Shown here: positions 7,883 through 16,818 of the stretch, in pieces
Position numbering within the stretch: position 1 is the stretch's first letter
Layout: each line of letters opens with the position of its first letter
Assembly: GCA_963718685.1 (NCBI GenBank)
Contig: OY970356.1
Location: forward strand, 372,001 to 436,000
Length of the DNA: 64,000 nucleotides
Reading direction: 5' to 3'
Source: CAVQWH01 sp963718685
Lineage (GTDB): Bacteria > Patescibacteriota > Saccharimonadia > Saccharimonadales > Saccharimonadaceae
Notes under the pieces: model-generated
Told to the model about the DNA's origin: nothing
The model's database searches: none
What the model saw: the letters and a program-made list of their open reading frames with translations, nothing else
Made by a program: the position numbers and the translations under genes

Positions 7883-8680
7883 TCAGCGGCGTCTTAAAAC
7901 CATACTGAACAAAAACATTAATAGGGCAGCTAGGACTATTGCGCCTCCGGCGGCAATACTTAGGTAAAAAGCTGCTGTCAATCCAATTATCACAGAGAGA
8001 AACGCAATTATCACTGCCCAGCCTATGGTTTGAAAAAAGCTAACTGTAAACTGGCTTGCGGCTACAATCGGAATTACCAGCAAAGCGCTAATAAGTAAAC
8101 CGCCGACAATTCTTAGCGATAAAACCACCATTATGGCTGTCATTATGGCTAGCATATAGCTAAGCCAGCTAACTTTATAACCGGCAATGAATGCACTGTC
8201 TTCGTCAAACGCAGCATGTAGCAGGGCTCGGTAATTTAAGCCGACTGTTATAAGGATAATGGCGCCCACAACAGCCAGCGTGATTACATCGCTAACGTTC
8301 GTAGTAGTAATACTGCCGAACAAATAGGCATCAAAATTAGAATTTGCGCCGGGCGCAAGACTGGCTAGCACGATGGCCAAAGCTAAACCCCCGGTCATTA
8401 GGATAGCTAAGCCAACTTCACCGCTAATGCGCTGTTTTTGTCTAAGCCATTCTAAAAATATCGCCCCGACTGCAGTTACCGGTATAGCTACTAAAATTGG
8501 TGAAGCGCTTAAAAGCAAACCCAGGCCAACGCCAGCCAAGCTGCTATGGGCTAGGCTATCGGCAATCAAAGAATAGCGCCGGGCGACTAAGAAACTACCT
8601 AAAACCGGCATCACAGCCGCAACCAATAAGCCGGCAATCAACGCCCTGACCATAAAGTCGTACTGCAAAATCTCAGGCAT
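7883..8680 (-). CDS. Metal ABC transporter permease (ABC-3 family, ZnuB/MntB-like)
   Basis: 265 aa with about eight hydrophobic helices. The start MPEILQYDFMVRALIAGLLVA and the segments DSLAHSSLAGVGLGLL (about 37) and GEVGLAILMTGGLALA (about 87) are typical of ABC-3 permeases for Zn2+ or Mn2+. It overlaps the ATPase gene by 8 nt, so the two are translationally coupled. No substrate-binding lipoprotein is encoded next to them in this window, so that part must be elsewhere or absent. The metal is not resolved. Confidence 0.88.
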   Translation of the reverse strand: MPEILQYDFMVRALIAGLLVAAVMPVLGSFLVARRYSLIADSLAHSSLAGVGLGLLLSASPILVAIPVTAVGAIFLEWLRQKQRISGEVGLAILMTGGLALAIVLASLAPGANSNFDAYLFGSITTTNVSDVITLAVVGAIILITVGLNYRALLHAAFDEDSAFIAGYKVSWLSYMLAIMTAIMVVLSLRIVGGLLISALLVIPIVAASQFTVSFFQTIGWAVIIAFLSVIIGLTAAFYLSIAAGGAIVLAALLMFLFSMVLRRR

Positions 8681-9425
8681 GTTTTCCTCCGTGATGGTGG
8701 TGCAGTAAACGATGCTGTTTTTTGTAAAAGTCCGGCAAATAAGTATTTATTTCAAAGTTCTCTGGGCTGCCATCATAAAGAATTTTTTGGTTAAGTAAAA
8801 TTACCCTGGTCACTAACCGCCGCACCATATCAACGTCGTGAGACACCATAACTATGGTAATGCCACGTTGTTTTAATGATTTCAAAATATCATTAAATTC
8901 ATTCTGCGATTTCTCGTCAATACCCGTAGTAGGCTCGTCAAGCAACAACAAGGACGGTTGGCTCGCCAAAGCCTTGGCGATAATCACACGTTGCTGCTGG
9001 CCACCGGACAGCTCATTAAAACGCCGTCTTTCCATGCCCTCTAGCTGCACAGCCTTAAGAGCCTGTTGGGCTTGGGCGTTGTTGCCGCGCGAACCCAGTT
9101 TAACTACTTCCGACACACTAATTGGCACCTGGGAGTTATAAATTTGGCCGCGCTGTGGAACATAGCCGATTGAGCTAGATATGTGCCTATCAATCATGCC
9201 GCCTTGAACTTTAATCAGCCCTAAAATAGCTTTTACAAGAGTCGTTTTGCCGGATCCATTAGGGCCGACCAACCCGATAAACTCGCCTTCGTGAACACAT
9301 AAAGACACTCCGGCTAATGCCTTAAGCTCGCCGTAACGAATAGTTATTTCATCAATGTCTAGCAATATTTCCTTAGCGTGAAGGGATTTATTGCGGCTTG
9401 GCGTAGTTTGATTTTTTGATTTCAT
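8673..9425 (-). CDS. Metal ABC transporter ATP-binding protein (ZnuC/MntA-like) with His-rich tail
   Basis: 250 aa. Walker A GPNGSGKTT (about residue 54), signature LSGGQQQR (about 139), Walker B LLLLDEPTTGID (about 158) and H-loop VSHDVD (about 194). The C-terminus ends RLLHHHHGGKHA, a possible metal-sensing or -binding tail. It is first in a two-gene operon with the permease. It energises import of zinc or manganese from the cytoplasmic side. Confidence 0.9.
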   Translation of the reverse strand: MKSKNQTTPSRNKSLHAKEILLDIDEITIRYGELKALAGVSLCVHEGEFIGLVGPNGSGKTTLVKAILGLIKVQGGMIDRHISSSIGYVPQRGQIYNSQVPISVSEVVKLGSRGNNAQAQQALKAVQLEGMERRRFNELSGGQQQRVIIAKALASQPSLLLLDEPTTGIDEKSQNEFNDILKSLKQRGITIVMVSHDVDMVRRLVTRVILLNQKILYDGSPENFEINTYLPDFYKKQHRLLHHHHGGKHA

Positions 9426-9529
9426 AAATTATCAAGAGTCCTCTTGGTTGCTTAGATTTATAGTAGCAGCTTGGGCTGGTTTACGCCAAAAACTTGCCAA
9501 ACCAAGTCGCTTAAGCATACTCTATAGTT

Positions 9530-11194
9530 ATGGATGAAATAATACAAAAACTTAAAAAAATCGGCTTTAAAGGGGAGATTGACGACTCGCAAGAAACTCT
9601 GGAATTTTACAGCCACGATGCGTCTATGTTCGAAGTCAAGCCTAAACTAGCGGTGAAACCTAAAGATAGCTCTGATGTGCAAAAGCTGGTCAAATTGGTG
9701 GCTAGCGAAAAAGAAAACAATAAAAGTTTATCCGTGACGGCCAGGAGTGCAGGTACCTGTATGTCTGGCGGAGCCATCAATGACTCGATAATCGTAGACT
9801 TTAAAAAGCACTTTACCGAAATAGGAAAGGTAACCAGCCAGACCGCTCAAGTACAGCCTGGCGTTTTCTACCGTGATTTCGAGCCAGAAACCTTAAAGCA
9901 CAAAGCTCTGCTGCCAACATACCCGGCCAGTCGCGACTTATGCAGCGTCGGCGGCATGGTCAACAACAACTCTGGCGGCGAGAAATCGCTTGAATATGGC
10001 AAAACCGAAAGTTTTGTTAATGAGCTGCAAGTTGTGTTTGCCGATGGAATAGAGCGAACCGTAAAGCCGCTAACCAAAGCAGAGTTAGTTAAAAAAATGG
10101 CCCAAAAAGATTTTGAAGGTCAGGTATACAAGCAGATCTTCGATTTAGTAGAAAATAATTATGAGCAAATCAAAGCTGCTAAACCAAACGTCAGCAAAAA
10201 CTCTACCGGCTACAACCTCTGGGATGTTTGGGACAGGGAAACTGGCATATTCAATCTGTGCAATTTAATCGTCGGTGCCCAGGGCACGTTAGGCTTTGTA
10301 ACCGACATTAACTTTAGATTAGTGCCAGCCAAAGCGCACTCGGGCTTGCTAGTGCTGTTTTTAAAAGACATCGACGCGCTGGGTGAAATTATTCCAAAAG
10401 TTCTGCAGCACAAGCCAGCTACGTTTGAAAGCTTTGACGACGCCACGCTTTGGCTCAGTATCCGCTTTATGCCAAGCTTTTTGAAGCTACTAGGTCCTGT
10501 GAAGTTCATCCATTTACTATTTAGCCTGATACCTGATGGCATTCAACTTTTACGCGGCATTCCTAAGCTTATTTTGATGGTTGAGTTTAACGGCGAATCA
10601 GAAGCCGAAGTTAGCCACAAAATCCGCGCCCTGCACCACGACCTTAAAAAATACCGCGCCCGCTACGAAATCAACGGCTTTGAAGAAGACGCCACGGAAG
10701 GCAAAGGTGAAAAGTTTTGGGTTATGCGCCGTCAAAGCTTTAACCTGCTACGCAGCAAAGTAAAAGACAAGCATACCGCGCCTTTTATAGACGACTTGGT
10801 GGTAAATCCTGAATACTTAACAAAATTCTTGCCGCAAATCCGCAAAATCATCAAAAAGTACAAGCTCGTGGCAACCATTGCCGGTCACATGGGCGATGGC
10901 AACTTCCATATCATCCCGCTGATGAAGCTAGAAGATAAAAAAGACCGAAACAAGATATTACCAGCCATGAAAGAGGTGAATAACCTAGTGCTGAAATATC
11001 ACGGCAGCCTATCGGGCGAGCACAACGACGGCTTGGTGCGCGGCCCGTGGCTTGAGCAAATGTATGGCAAAGAAGTGCTGGCTATCTTTAAGAAAGCCAA
11101 AAAGATTATGGACCCGCAAGACATTTTCAACCCACACAAAAAAGCTGAAGCCGATTGGGATTACAGCTTCAGCCATATACGAGACAGCTTTTAA
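9530..11194 (+). CDS. FAD-linked oxidase / dehydrogenase (GlcD family)
   Basis: 554 aa. The PCMH FAD-binding domain is at about 40-260, with SAGTCMSGGAINDSIIVD (about 77) and SVGGMVNNNSGGEKSLEYGKT (about 143). The FAD-linked oxidase C-terminal domain (about 270-540) contains AGHMGDGNFHIIPL (about 451) and SGEHNDGLVRGPW (about 495). The family oxidises 2-hydroxy acids such as lactate or glycolate; electron acceptor and substrate are not determined. No Fe-S (4Fe-4S) extension is seen. CATACT 8 nt upstream suggests a leaderless start. It converges with purB-HAD. Confidence 0.88.
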   Translation: MDEIIQKLKKIGFKGEIDDSQETLEFYSHDASMFEVKPKLAVKPKDSSDVQKLVKLVASEKENNKSLSVTARSAGTCMSGGAINDSIIVDFKKHFTEIGKVTSQTAQVQPGVFYRDFEPETLKHKALLPTYPASRDLCSVGGMVNNNSGGEKSLEYGKTESFVNELQVVFADGIERTVKPLTKAELVKKMAQKDFEGQVYKQIFDLVENNYEQIKAAKPNVSKNSTGYNLWDVWDRETGIFNLCNLIVGAQGTLGFVTDINFRLVPAKAHSGLLVLFLKDIDALGEIIPKVLQHKPATFESFDDATLWLSIRFMPSFLKLLGPVKFIHLLFSLIPDGIQLLRGIPKLILMVEFNGESEAEVSHKIRALHHDLKKYRARYEINGFEEDATEGKGEKFWVMRRQSFNLLRSKVKDKHTAPFIDDLVVNPEYLTKFLPQIRKIIKKYKLVATIAGHMGDGNFHIIPLMKLEDKKDRNKILPAMKEVNNLVLKYHGSLSGEHNDGLVRGPWLEQMYGKEVLAIFKKAKKIMDPQDIFNPHKKAEADWDYSFSHIRDSF

Positions 11195-11210
11195 GTTATA
11201 GATCTCTCTT

Positions 11211-13388
11211 TTAGCGTCCATAGAACCTTGCTAGAGGTTTAATATCTGGCCAATGATAGGTAGGTGTTGGGCCGTGCGGATCAAGTGGGCTGTTATTGAC
11301 TAAGGCTGTCTTCATCCTAAGAGCATTGCCAGCACCTACATCGTCAACTTGTAAATCTCCTACATAAAGCGCTCTTCTTGGATCAATTACACCTAGTCTT
11401 TCTAGAGCTACGGATATAGGTTGAGGATGAGGCTTCCTCCTTTCACAGTCATTGCGCCCCACAATGATATCGAATAAATCTTCAAAGCCATGATATGCAA
11501 GCAATCTATCTCTTGATTTATTTCCTCTAGTAGTTACTAATCCCGTGGCCTTGCCGCTTTCTCTCACGGTCTCTATAGTTCTTACTGCCTCATTTGCTGC
11601 ATAGAACATATGGTCAAAAGAGCCAGAAACAGCGTCATTAGCTTCTTGAAACTCTTCTTCAGTAACCTGATTGTCAGGAAAACGCCGATTATGCTCAGCT
11701 ACCATTAAGGCACGCATCTCCGTATAATCGCTCCTGTCACCAAATTCGCGAATTTCTTCTTCAGTAAATCCAGACCGTAAGTCAGCTGCAATTGCAGAAA
11801 GTCGCGCAAATAACTCATCCTTATCCCCGAAATGCAGCGTTCCATCTAAGTCAAACAGAATCGCATCAATGCTTTTAGATTCGTCAAGCACACCTCGCTG
11901 CAATACTATTTTTGCCATATGCCATCCTACAACTGCCTCGCGCGCCTTTTCTGGTGCTAAACCAATATACTGTTCTGGTCGAACTGATAAAAGACGGCTT
12001 CGTAATTCTCCGTCTGGTAATGTTTTTACAATGACTGCTCTAACTTCCTCAATACTTAACTTTTTACCTTGAGTTAGTTCAGTAACTCTATCGTAAGCTT
12101 CTGGGTCTCCAGAAACCCGACCCGCCGTTTGCACTAACTCGCTCAGCACTTCTGCAGATTCATCTAACACTCTGCGAGCATCCTCTTGGTCAACTACTAG
12201 TCTATCTAATTGAATAGTGAGATAATTGAGTCCAGCTATAACACGACCAATCATATCCCCATATGCCCGCTGCCATGCGTGGTCAGATAAGTCCCGCTCC
12301 TGCCTACTTAAAACCAGGCCTTCAGTAGCTCGACTCATGAGAGTAATTGCTTGCTCAAATAGCGCCTCTGCATTTTCTAACCGCCAGGGGTTTATCTTAT
12401 GAGACATTGTAGAAGAACCTTTTTCGCCTTTAACAAGTTTTTGAGCTAATTTTCCTTCAAGTATTTGAAGCCAGATATTGTCTGTCACATCTTTGCCTAC
12501 GACAGCAAGCCGAGAAAAAGTTGAAAGTAATTCTGTAACAGCTAGGTGATCATTGCGCTGATTCTCAACCGAAGCATACTCAAAGCCCTGGCTCTCTACG
12601 AAATCCCCACAATAGGTATCGTAATCAAAATCAGGGAAAATCACGCCCATAGGGTTGTGGTTACCGACAGCTCCACTAAATTTACCTGTTAGGCGCATCC
12701 CGTCTAACTCTTCTGTAACTTTAGTTATGTTTGAAAGTAAATACCCAAATTGTTTGCCCACTGTCGTAGGCGAAGCTTTTTGGGCATGTGTAGTACCAAT
12801 AGTTGGAGTGTCTGCATAAATGGCAGCTAGGTGAGCTAGGCGATCTGCTACACGACTGACTGCTGGAATAACCACCTCGTTAGTTGTATCTCTCAACATA
12901 AAGTTAAAAGCCAAATTATTAGTATCCTCAGATGTCATGCCAAAGTGGAGCCACTCTTTTAAGTGGCCTAACTCATGGTCGTCTAAGAGTTGATTAATGT
13001 AAACTTCAACGGCCTTAACATCGTGTTCTAATGGTGGCCTGTCTTCGTAGCCTATATGATCTAAGCGGGTAACAATACTTGAGTCGAATGAGTCATCACT
13101 ATAAAGACTTCTAAGAGTTTCTTTTTCTTGCTCACTAATAGAAATATCCACCGGTCCTCGTTCGGCAAGGTTAATAAGCGCTTCAATTTCTACTTGCGCA
13201 CGATACCTATGCAGTGCACCCTCTGAAGTCGCACCGTCAAGCTCCCACGTAAAAGGTTTCTCTCTTCCGGCAAGAACAGTGCCTTGCTTAAGGCTGTCAA
13301 CGATTAATTGTTCGGGATCTGGATGGTTAGCTAGAGGATTATAAGCTTCAGGCTGCTGTTTGTAGGCTTTTAAAATCTCTGTTGACAT
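11211..13388 (-). CDS. purB: Adenylosuccinate lyase fused to a HAD-family phosphatase
   Basis: 725 aa, far longer than PurB (~430-470). Residues about 1-500 are a fumarase/aspartase-superfamily lyase, with GTTHAQKASPTTVGK (about 200) and the signature SSTMSHKINPWRLENAE (about 330), most similar in style to E. coli-type PurB. From about residue 505 a HAD domain follows: AILFDLDGTL (motif I), GLVTTRGNKSRDR (motif II), RRKPHPQP (motif III) and ALYVGDLQVDDVGAG (motif IV). All four HAD motifs look intact, so both activities are plausible. PurB splits adenylosuccinate to AMP and SAICAR to AICAR. The phosphatase could act on a nucleotide or phosphoglycolate-like metabolite (inference). Confidence 0.88.
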   Translation of the reverse strand: MSTEILKAYKQQPEAYNPLANHPDPEQLIVDSLKQGTVLAGREKPFTWELDGATSEGALHRYRAQVEIEALINLAERGPVDISISEQEKETLRSLYSDDSFDSSIVTRLDHIGYEDRPPLEHDVKAVEVYINQLLDDHELGHLKEWLHFGMTSEDTNNLAFNFMLRDTTNEVVIPAVSRVADRLAHLAAIYADTPTIGTTHAQKASPTTVGKQFGYLLSNITKVTEELDGMRLTGKFSGAVGNHNPMGVIFPDFDYDTYCGDFVESQGFEYASVENQRNDHLAVTELLSTFSRLAVVGKDVTDNIWLQILEGKLAQKLVKGEKGSSTMSHKINPWRLENAEALFEQAITLMSRATEGLVLSRQERDLSDHAWQRAYGDMIGRVIAGLNYLTIQLDRLVVDQEDARRVLDESAEVLSELVQTAGRVSGDPEAYDRVTELTQGKKLSIEEVRAVIVKTLPDGELRSRLLSVRPEQYIGLAPEKAREAVVGWHMAKIVLQRGVLDESKSIDAILFDLDGTLHFGDKDELFARLSAIAADLRSGFTEEEIREFGDRSDYTEMRALMVAEHNRRFPDNQVTEEEFQEANDAVSGSFDHMFYAANEAVRTIETVRESGKATGLVTTRGNKSRDRLLAYHGFEDLFDIIVGRNDCERRKPHPQPISVALERLGVIDPRRALYVGDLQVDDVGAGNALRMKTALVNNSPLDPHGPTPTYHWPDIKPLARFYGR

Positions 13389-13481
13389 ATAATGCTAGCT
13401 CCTCATATGTTTAGTTGCTAACACTATATAGGACTTACAGACCCCTAAGCAAGCATAAGTGAGTTACTAATCTAACTGCTC

Positions 13482-13652
13482 TGGCAGGGGTGGAGGGATT
13501 CGCCTGATTGGCAATTTATTGCCAATCACCCCAATATGCCGTCGGCACAGTGGAGCAAGGGTGCCGGGGAGTGCCACTGGCACTCCCGTTCAAATCCGAT
13601 CAACCTAAACTATGAAAGTGGCCCCAGACATAAATGCCTGAGACCGCTTTCA
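13482..13652. repeat. Duplicated tRNA-Trp 3' end followed by a run of hairpins
   Basis: The 19 bp at 13482-13500 are identical to the last 19 nt (with CCA) of tRNA-Trp at 13653-13671. Between the copies lie strong inverted repeats: GATTGGCAAT/ATTGCCAATC (13506-13527, enclosed by GGGGT/ACCCC), GGGAGTGC/GCACTCCC (about 13575-13595) and a stem ATGAAAG/CTTTCAT spanning about 13612-13653. No credible ORF is present. It could be a decayed tRNA, an attachment-site remnant of an integrated element, or a structured RNA cotranscribed after the tRNA. Confidence 0.6.
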
Positions 13653-13729
13653 TGGCAGGGGTGGAGGGATTTGAACCCCCGGCCTACGGTTTTGGAGACC
13701 GTCGCTCTAGCCAACTGAGCTACACCCCT
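13653..13729 (-). tRNA. tRNA-Trp (anticodon CCA)
   Basis: Minus strand. Acceptor AGGGGTG/CACCCCT, D-stem GCTC/GAGC, anticodon stem ACGGT/ACCGT with loop CTCCAAA (CCA), T-arm GGGGGTTCAAATCCCTC. CCA tail encoded at 13653-13655. Confidence 0.95.
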
Positions 13730-13778
13730 ATAGCGAGTTCTATTATAACACTACACATTTTTTGTTATACTAGCTTAC

Positions 13779-14426
13779 ATGCAACCGTTAAATCTCTCGA
13801 AACCGCTGATTATTATCATGGTGGGCTTACCAGGGGCGGGCAAAAGTTTTTTTGCCAGGCAGTTTTCGCAGACATTCGGCGCACCGGTGGTAAGTTATGA
13901 TCGTATAAGGTTTGAGCTCTTCAATGACATTACTTTCTCTAAAGAAGAGCAGGTAATTGTAGGCCGAATAGCCGACTATCAGACTGAAGAACTACTAAAG
14001 ACCAGACGAACTTTCTTGGTTGATGGCGGCGATAATACTTATAGTGAGCGTTCCAAGTTGGAAAAAATCGCTAAAAAATCTGGCTATGAAGTTTTAGTAG
14101 TTTGGGTGCAGGTTGACAACGCGTCAGCTAAAAGACGCTCGATGAAACGTTCTAAAAATAAGCTGGACGATAAATATAATCGTAGCTTGACTGCTGATGA
14201 GTATACTAGCCAGGCCAAGCGCTTGACTCCTCCAAAGAAAAATGAGCAATGCACCGTAATCAGTGGTAAACATACTTACCATACACAAGCTAAAGTCGTT
14301 TTAAAGAAGCTGGTAACACCAAGTGAAGCTCAGGAAAAAAAGCCTCAAGATAATATGATTCGTTCTCATAGTTCGCGCGACGCTCAACGCCGTCAGATTA
14401 CAAGACGTCGGGTGGATATTCGCTAA
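13779..14426 (+). CDS. P-loop kinase (AAA_33 / polynucleotide-kinase-like)
   Basis: 215 aa. LIIIMVGLPGAGKSFFA near residue 12 is a Walker A motif. SYDRIRFELF and FLVDGGDNTYSER (about 80) resemble the Walker-B/acidic region of small kinases in the zeta-toxin / T4 Pnk superfamily. The last 60 residues are basic and low-complexity. Substrate unknown: nucleoside, RNA end or small molecule. Its ATG is 7 nt after TATACT (13766-13771), a leaderless start, and it is followed by the YgjP-type gene after 17 nt. Confidence 0.75.
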   Translation: MQPLNLSKPLIIIMVGLPGAGKSFFARQFSQTFGAPVVSYDRIRFELFNDITFSKEEQVIVGRIADYQTEELLKTRRTFLVDGGDNTYSERSKLEKIAKKSGYEVLVVWVQVDNASAKRRSMKRSKNKLDDKYNRSLTADEYTSQAKRLTPPKKNEQCTVISGKHTYHTQAKVVLKKLVTPSEAQEKKPQDNMIRSHSSRDAQRRQITRRRVDIR

Positions 14427-14443
14427 CTTTCAGGTGACTTATA

Positions 14444-15136
14444 ATGCCAACCTTTAAAGACAGCGAGTTTGGCGAGATAGTAGTGCGCCGCAGCCCGCAA
14501 GCTCGCTACATTAAGCTGCGGGTTGCGCCCAGCGGAGGATTGCGAGTTTCAGCACCCCGTTATACGCCCATATTTGCTATCAAGCAGTTTGTAAGGCAAT
14601 CTAAAGGCGAGATCCGAGAACTGATTAAAGATGCCTCACCAACATTGAAGCTTGAGTCTAATATGGCTGTTGGCAAATCTCATAAGTTAGTTATCGAAAA
14701 TGGCACCGGGCAAACAAAAGTAATATATAAAAAACCGAATATAATCTTGCAATTAGCTGGTGAAGATAAGCTGGAAGACCCTAAGCTCCAGGTCTTAGTA
14801 AAACCGTTAGTCATTAAAGCTTTGCGCACCGAAGCAAAAGCTTACTTACCCAGACGCATAGAATATATAGCAACAACATTTGACTTTAAATATGAGCGGC
14901 TTCGCTTTAGCCATGCTGCCGGACGATGGGGAAGCTGCTCTAGCAATAACACCATTAGCCTAAACATCGCCTTGATGCGACTGCCTTTTGAACTTATAGA
15001 TTACGTTATAATACATGAACTTTGCCACACTAAAGAGATGAACCATAGCCAACGCTTTTGGCAGCTGGTTGAAATGTGCGATCCGGATTATAAAATTCAT
15101 CGTAAAAGCTTGCGCGAAGCCCAGCCGCACATTTAG
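14444..15136 (+). CDS. YgjP/DUF45-type zinc metallohydrolase
   Basis: 230 aa. HELCHTKEMNHSQRFW (about residue 186) is an HExxH zinc motif with the downstream His typical of the YgjP family. RWGSCSSNNTISLN (about 160) is the other conserved block. The N-terminal half is beta-rich. Members are thought to be intracellular metalloproteases; no substrate is established that I can name with confidence. It probably shares a transcript with the upstream kinase. Confidence 0.87.
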   Translation: MPTFKDSEFGEIVVRRSPQARYIKLRVAPSGGLRVSAPRYTPIFAIKQFVRQSKGEIRELIKDASPTLKLESNMAVGKSHKLVIENGTGQTKVIYKKPNIILQLAGEDKLEDPKLQVLVKPLVIKALRTEAKAYLPRRIEYIATTFDFKYERLRFSHAAGRWGSCSSNNTISLNIALMRLPFELIDYVIIHELCHTKEMNHSQRFWQLVEMCDPDYKIHRKSLREAQPHI

Positions 15137-15174
15137 TTTTATAGAAGGTGTATGGCATAATAAACGTTAGCAAG

Positions 15175-16818
15175 ATGAAGGCTAACGAAGATCAAAACTA
15201 TATTTATAACCTGAACGTGAGACGCATCATCCGTTACACGTTGTTGATTGTGCCTTTTGTAATGCTGTTTTTTGGTTTGACCATTAAACTTGGCTACGTA
15301 AGAGGAGCACAGCACTATAGCGATTTGGCTCTATGGTCTTTCACGATTGTCATATTTGTTTTGGGTCTAACCCAACCAAAAACAAAACCTATGTCAGTCA
15401 CTAGGTTGACTGCCTACCACTTACTAATGATTGGCTATGCACTTTTTGTAGTTGGAGTCGACTCTATGGTGATAGTTTGGCTGCCATTAATCGTTATATC
15501 AGCTCTAAACCAAGGCTTAAAATCGCTTTGGGGCAGCGCTGCGGGAATATTATTGACGGTCTTGATTGACGCTAATTTACAACAGAAAGCTTTCATCGGT
15601 TTCATTTTCTTTAGCGACTTGGCAACCTTATCGGCAATGTTTATATCTGCTACCATCCTAATCCTTATCAGTACGTACCAAACCAATGACTATTTGGAAA
15701 TACGCAGTAGCCGTAGGCGTGAAACTACGGAACGCCATAGGCTACTGTCGCTTATTAACAGTTTGGATGTGGCAGTTATAAGCACTAATACCTCTGATAC
15801 GATTCAAATTTATAATTCGGCCGCCTTAAGCCTACTAGACACCAACCAGAACTTAACAGGCAAAAAACTACCGAAAATCCTAAATCTAAGATCTAAGAAC
15901 GGCCACCATATCAACTGGCATGAAGTATTTGGCAACGCTCACGGCCTGGTGGTCAGAGACGATTTGTCGCACTATTTCAGCAAAGATGAATCAATGCGGC
16001 TGCATATTAGCTGTGCTTCAATCCGCCTTAACTATCAAAGCGAAAGGTCAGATAAGCAAGGGTATATTTTCGTCTTGCGAGACATTACCAAAGAAAAGTC
16101 TCTTGAAGAAGAGCGCGATGAATTTATATCGGTGGTAAGCCATGAACTTCGAACGCCAATTACTATTGTTGAAGGAGCCATTTCTAACAATAGACTGCTG
16201 GTTGAGCGTGGCACTCCGAAGGATAAACTGCTAACTAACTTAGACGAAGCTCACGATCAAATAGAATACTTGGCTAAAATGATTAACGACCTTGGCGCTT
16301 TATCGAGAGCTCAGCGCGGCGATGTTGGCGAAAATGAAGATATTGATATTCAGCAAATGATGAATAACTTATACAAAGAATATGAGCCGCAAGCCAGCGA
16401 GAAGAAGCTAAAAATGAACTTAGATTTAGCACCTAGCTTAGGCACTATACGCACTAACCGTTTATACCTAGAGGAGATCCTGCAAAACTTCATCACAAAC
16501 GCCCTGAAATATACACAAAAAGGCAGCGTAGACCTAATCGCCAAAGAGAGTAAAGGCAGAATATCTCTGGCCGTCAAAGATACTGGTATTGGCATAAGTA
16601 AAAGTGACCGCAAGAAAATCTTTGATAAGTTTTACCGTAGCGAAGATTATCGCACCAGAGAAACCGGTGGAACGGGGCTAGGCTTATATGTGGTTACAAA
16701 ATTGACCCAAAAATTAGGATTTACTATCGATGTGGACGGCCGCCTTAATCACGGTTCAACTTTTAGCTTACTTATACCGAAACCAGATTCCGGTAAGACT
16801 ACCGACAAAACCGGATAA
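15175..16818 (+). CDS. Membrane sensor histidine kinase (orphan)
   Basis: 547 aa from ATG 15175; an in-frame GTG at 15148 is possible but less likely. About six hydrophobic helices (residues 20-170), a PAS-like linker (about 195-310), HisKA with SVVSHELRTPIT (phospho-His about 322) and HATPase with NALKY, DTGIGIS and GGTGLGLYVV (about 440-525). It autophosphorylates and should signal to a response regulator, but none is encoded nearby. The ligand is unknown. Its 3' end overlaps the convergent glycosyltransferase gene by 70 nt. Confidence 0.9.
   Translation: MKANEDQNYIYNLNVRRIIRYTLLIVPFVMLFFGLTIKLGYVRGAQHYSDLALWSFTIVIFVLGLTQPKTKPMSVTRLTAYHLLMIGYALFVVGVDSMVIVWLPLIVISALNQGLKSLWGSAAGILLTVLIDANLQQKAFIGFIFFSDLATLSAMFISATILILISTYQTNDYLEIRSSRRRETTERHRLLSLINSLDVAVISTNTSDTIQIYNSAALSLLDTNQNLTGKKLPKILNLRSKNGHHINWHEVFGNAHGLVVRDDLSHYFSKDESMRLHISCASIRLNYQSERSDKQGYIFVLRDITKEKSLEEERDEFISVVSHELRTPITIVEGAISNNRLLVERGTPKDKLLTNLDEAHDQIEYLAKMINDLGALSRAQRGDVGENEDIDIQQMMNNLYKEYEPQASEKKLKMNLDLAPSLGTIRTNRLYLEEILQNFITNALKYTQKGSVDLIAKESKGRISLAVKDTGIGISKSDRKKIFDKFYRSEDYRTRETGGTGLGLYVVTKLTQKLGFTIDVDGRLNHGSTFSLLIPKPDSGKTTDKTG

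Noticed and set aside
13536..13900. Overlapping plus-strand frames across tRNA-Trp
   Set aside because: They read through the antisense of tRNA-Trp and the hairpin region and look like translated tRNA complements.
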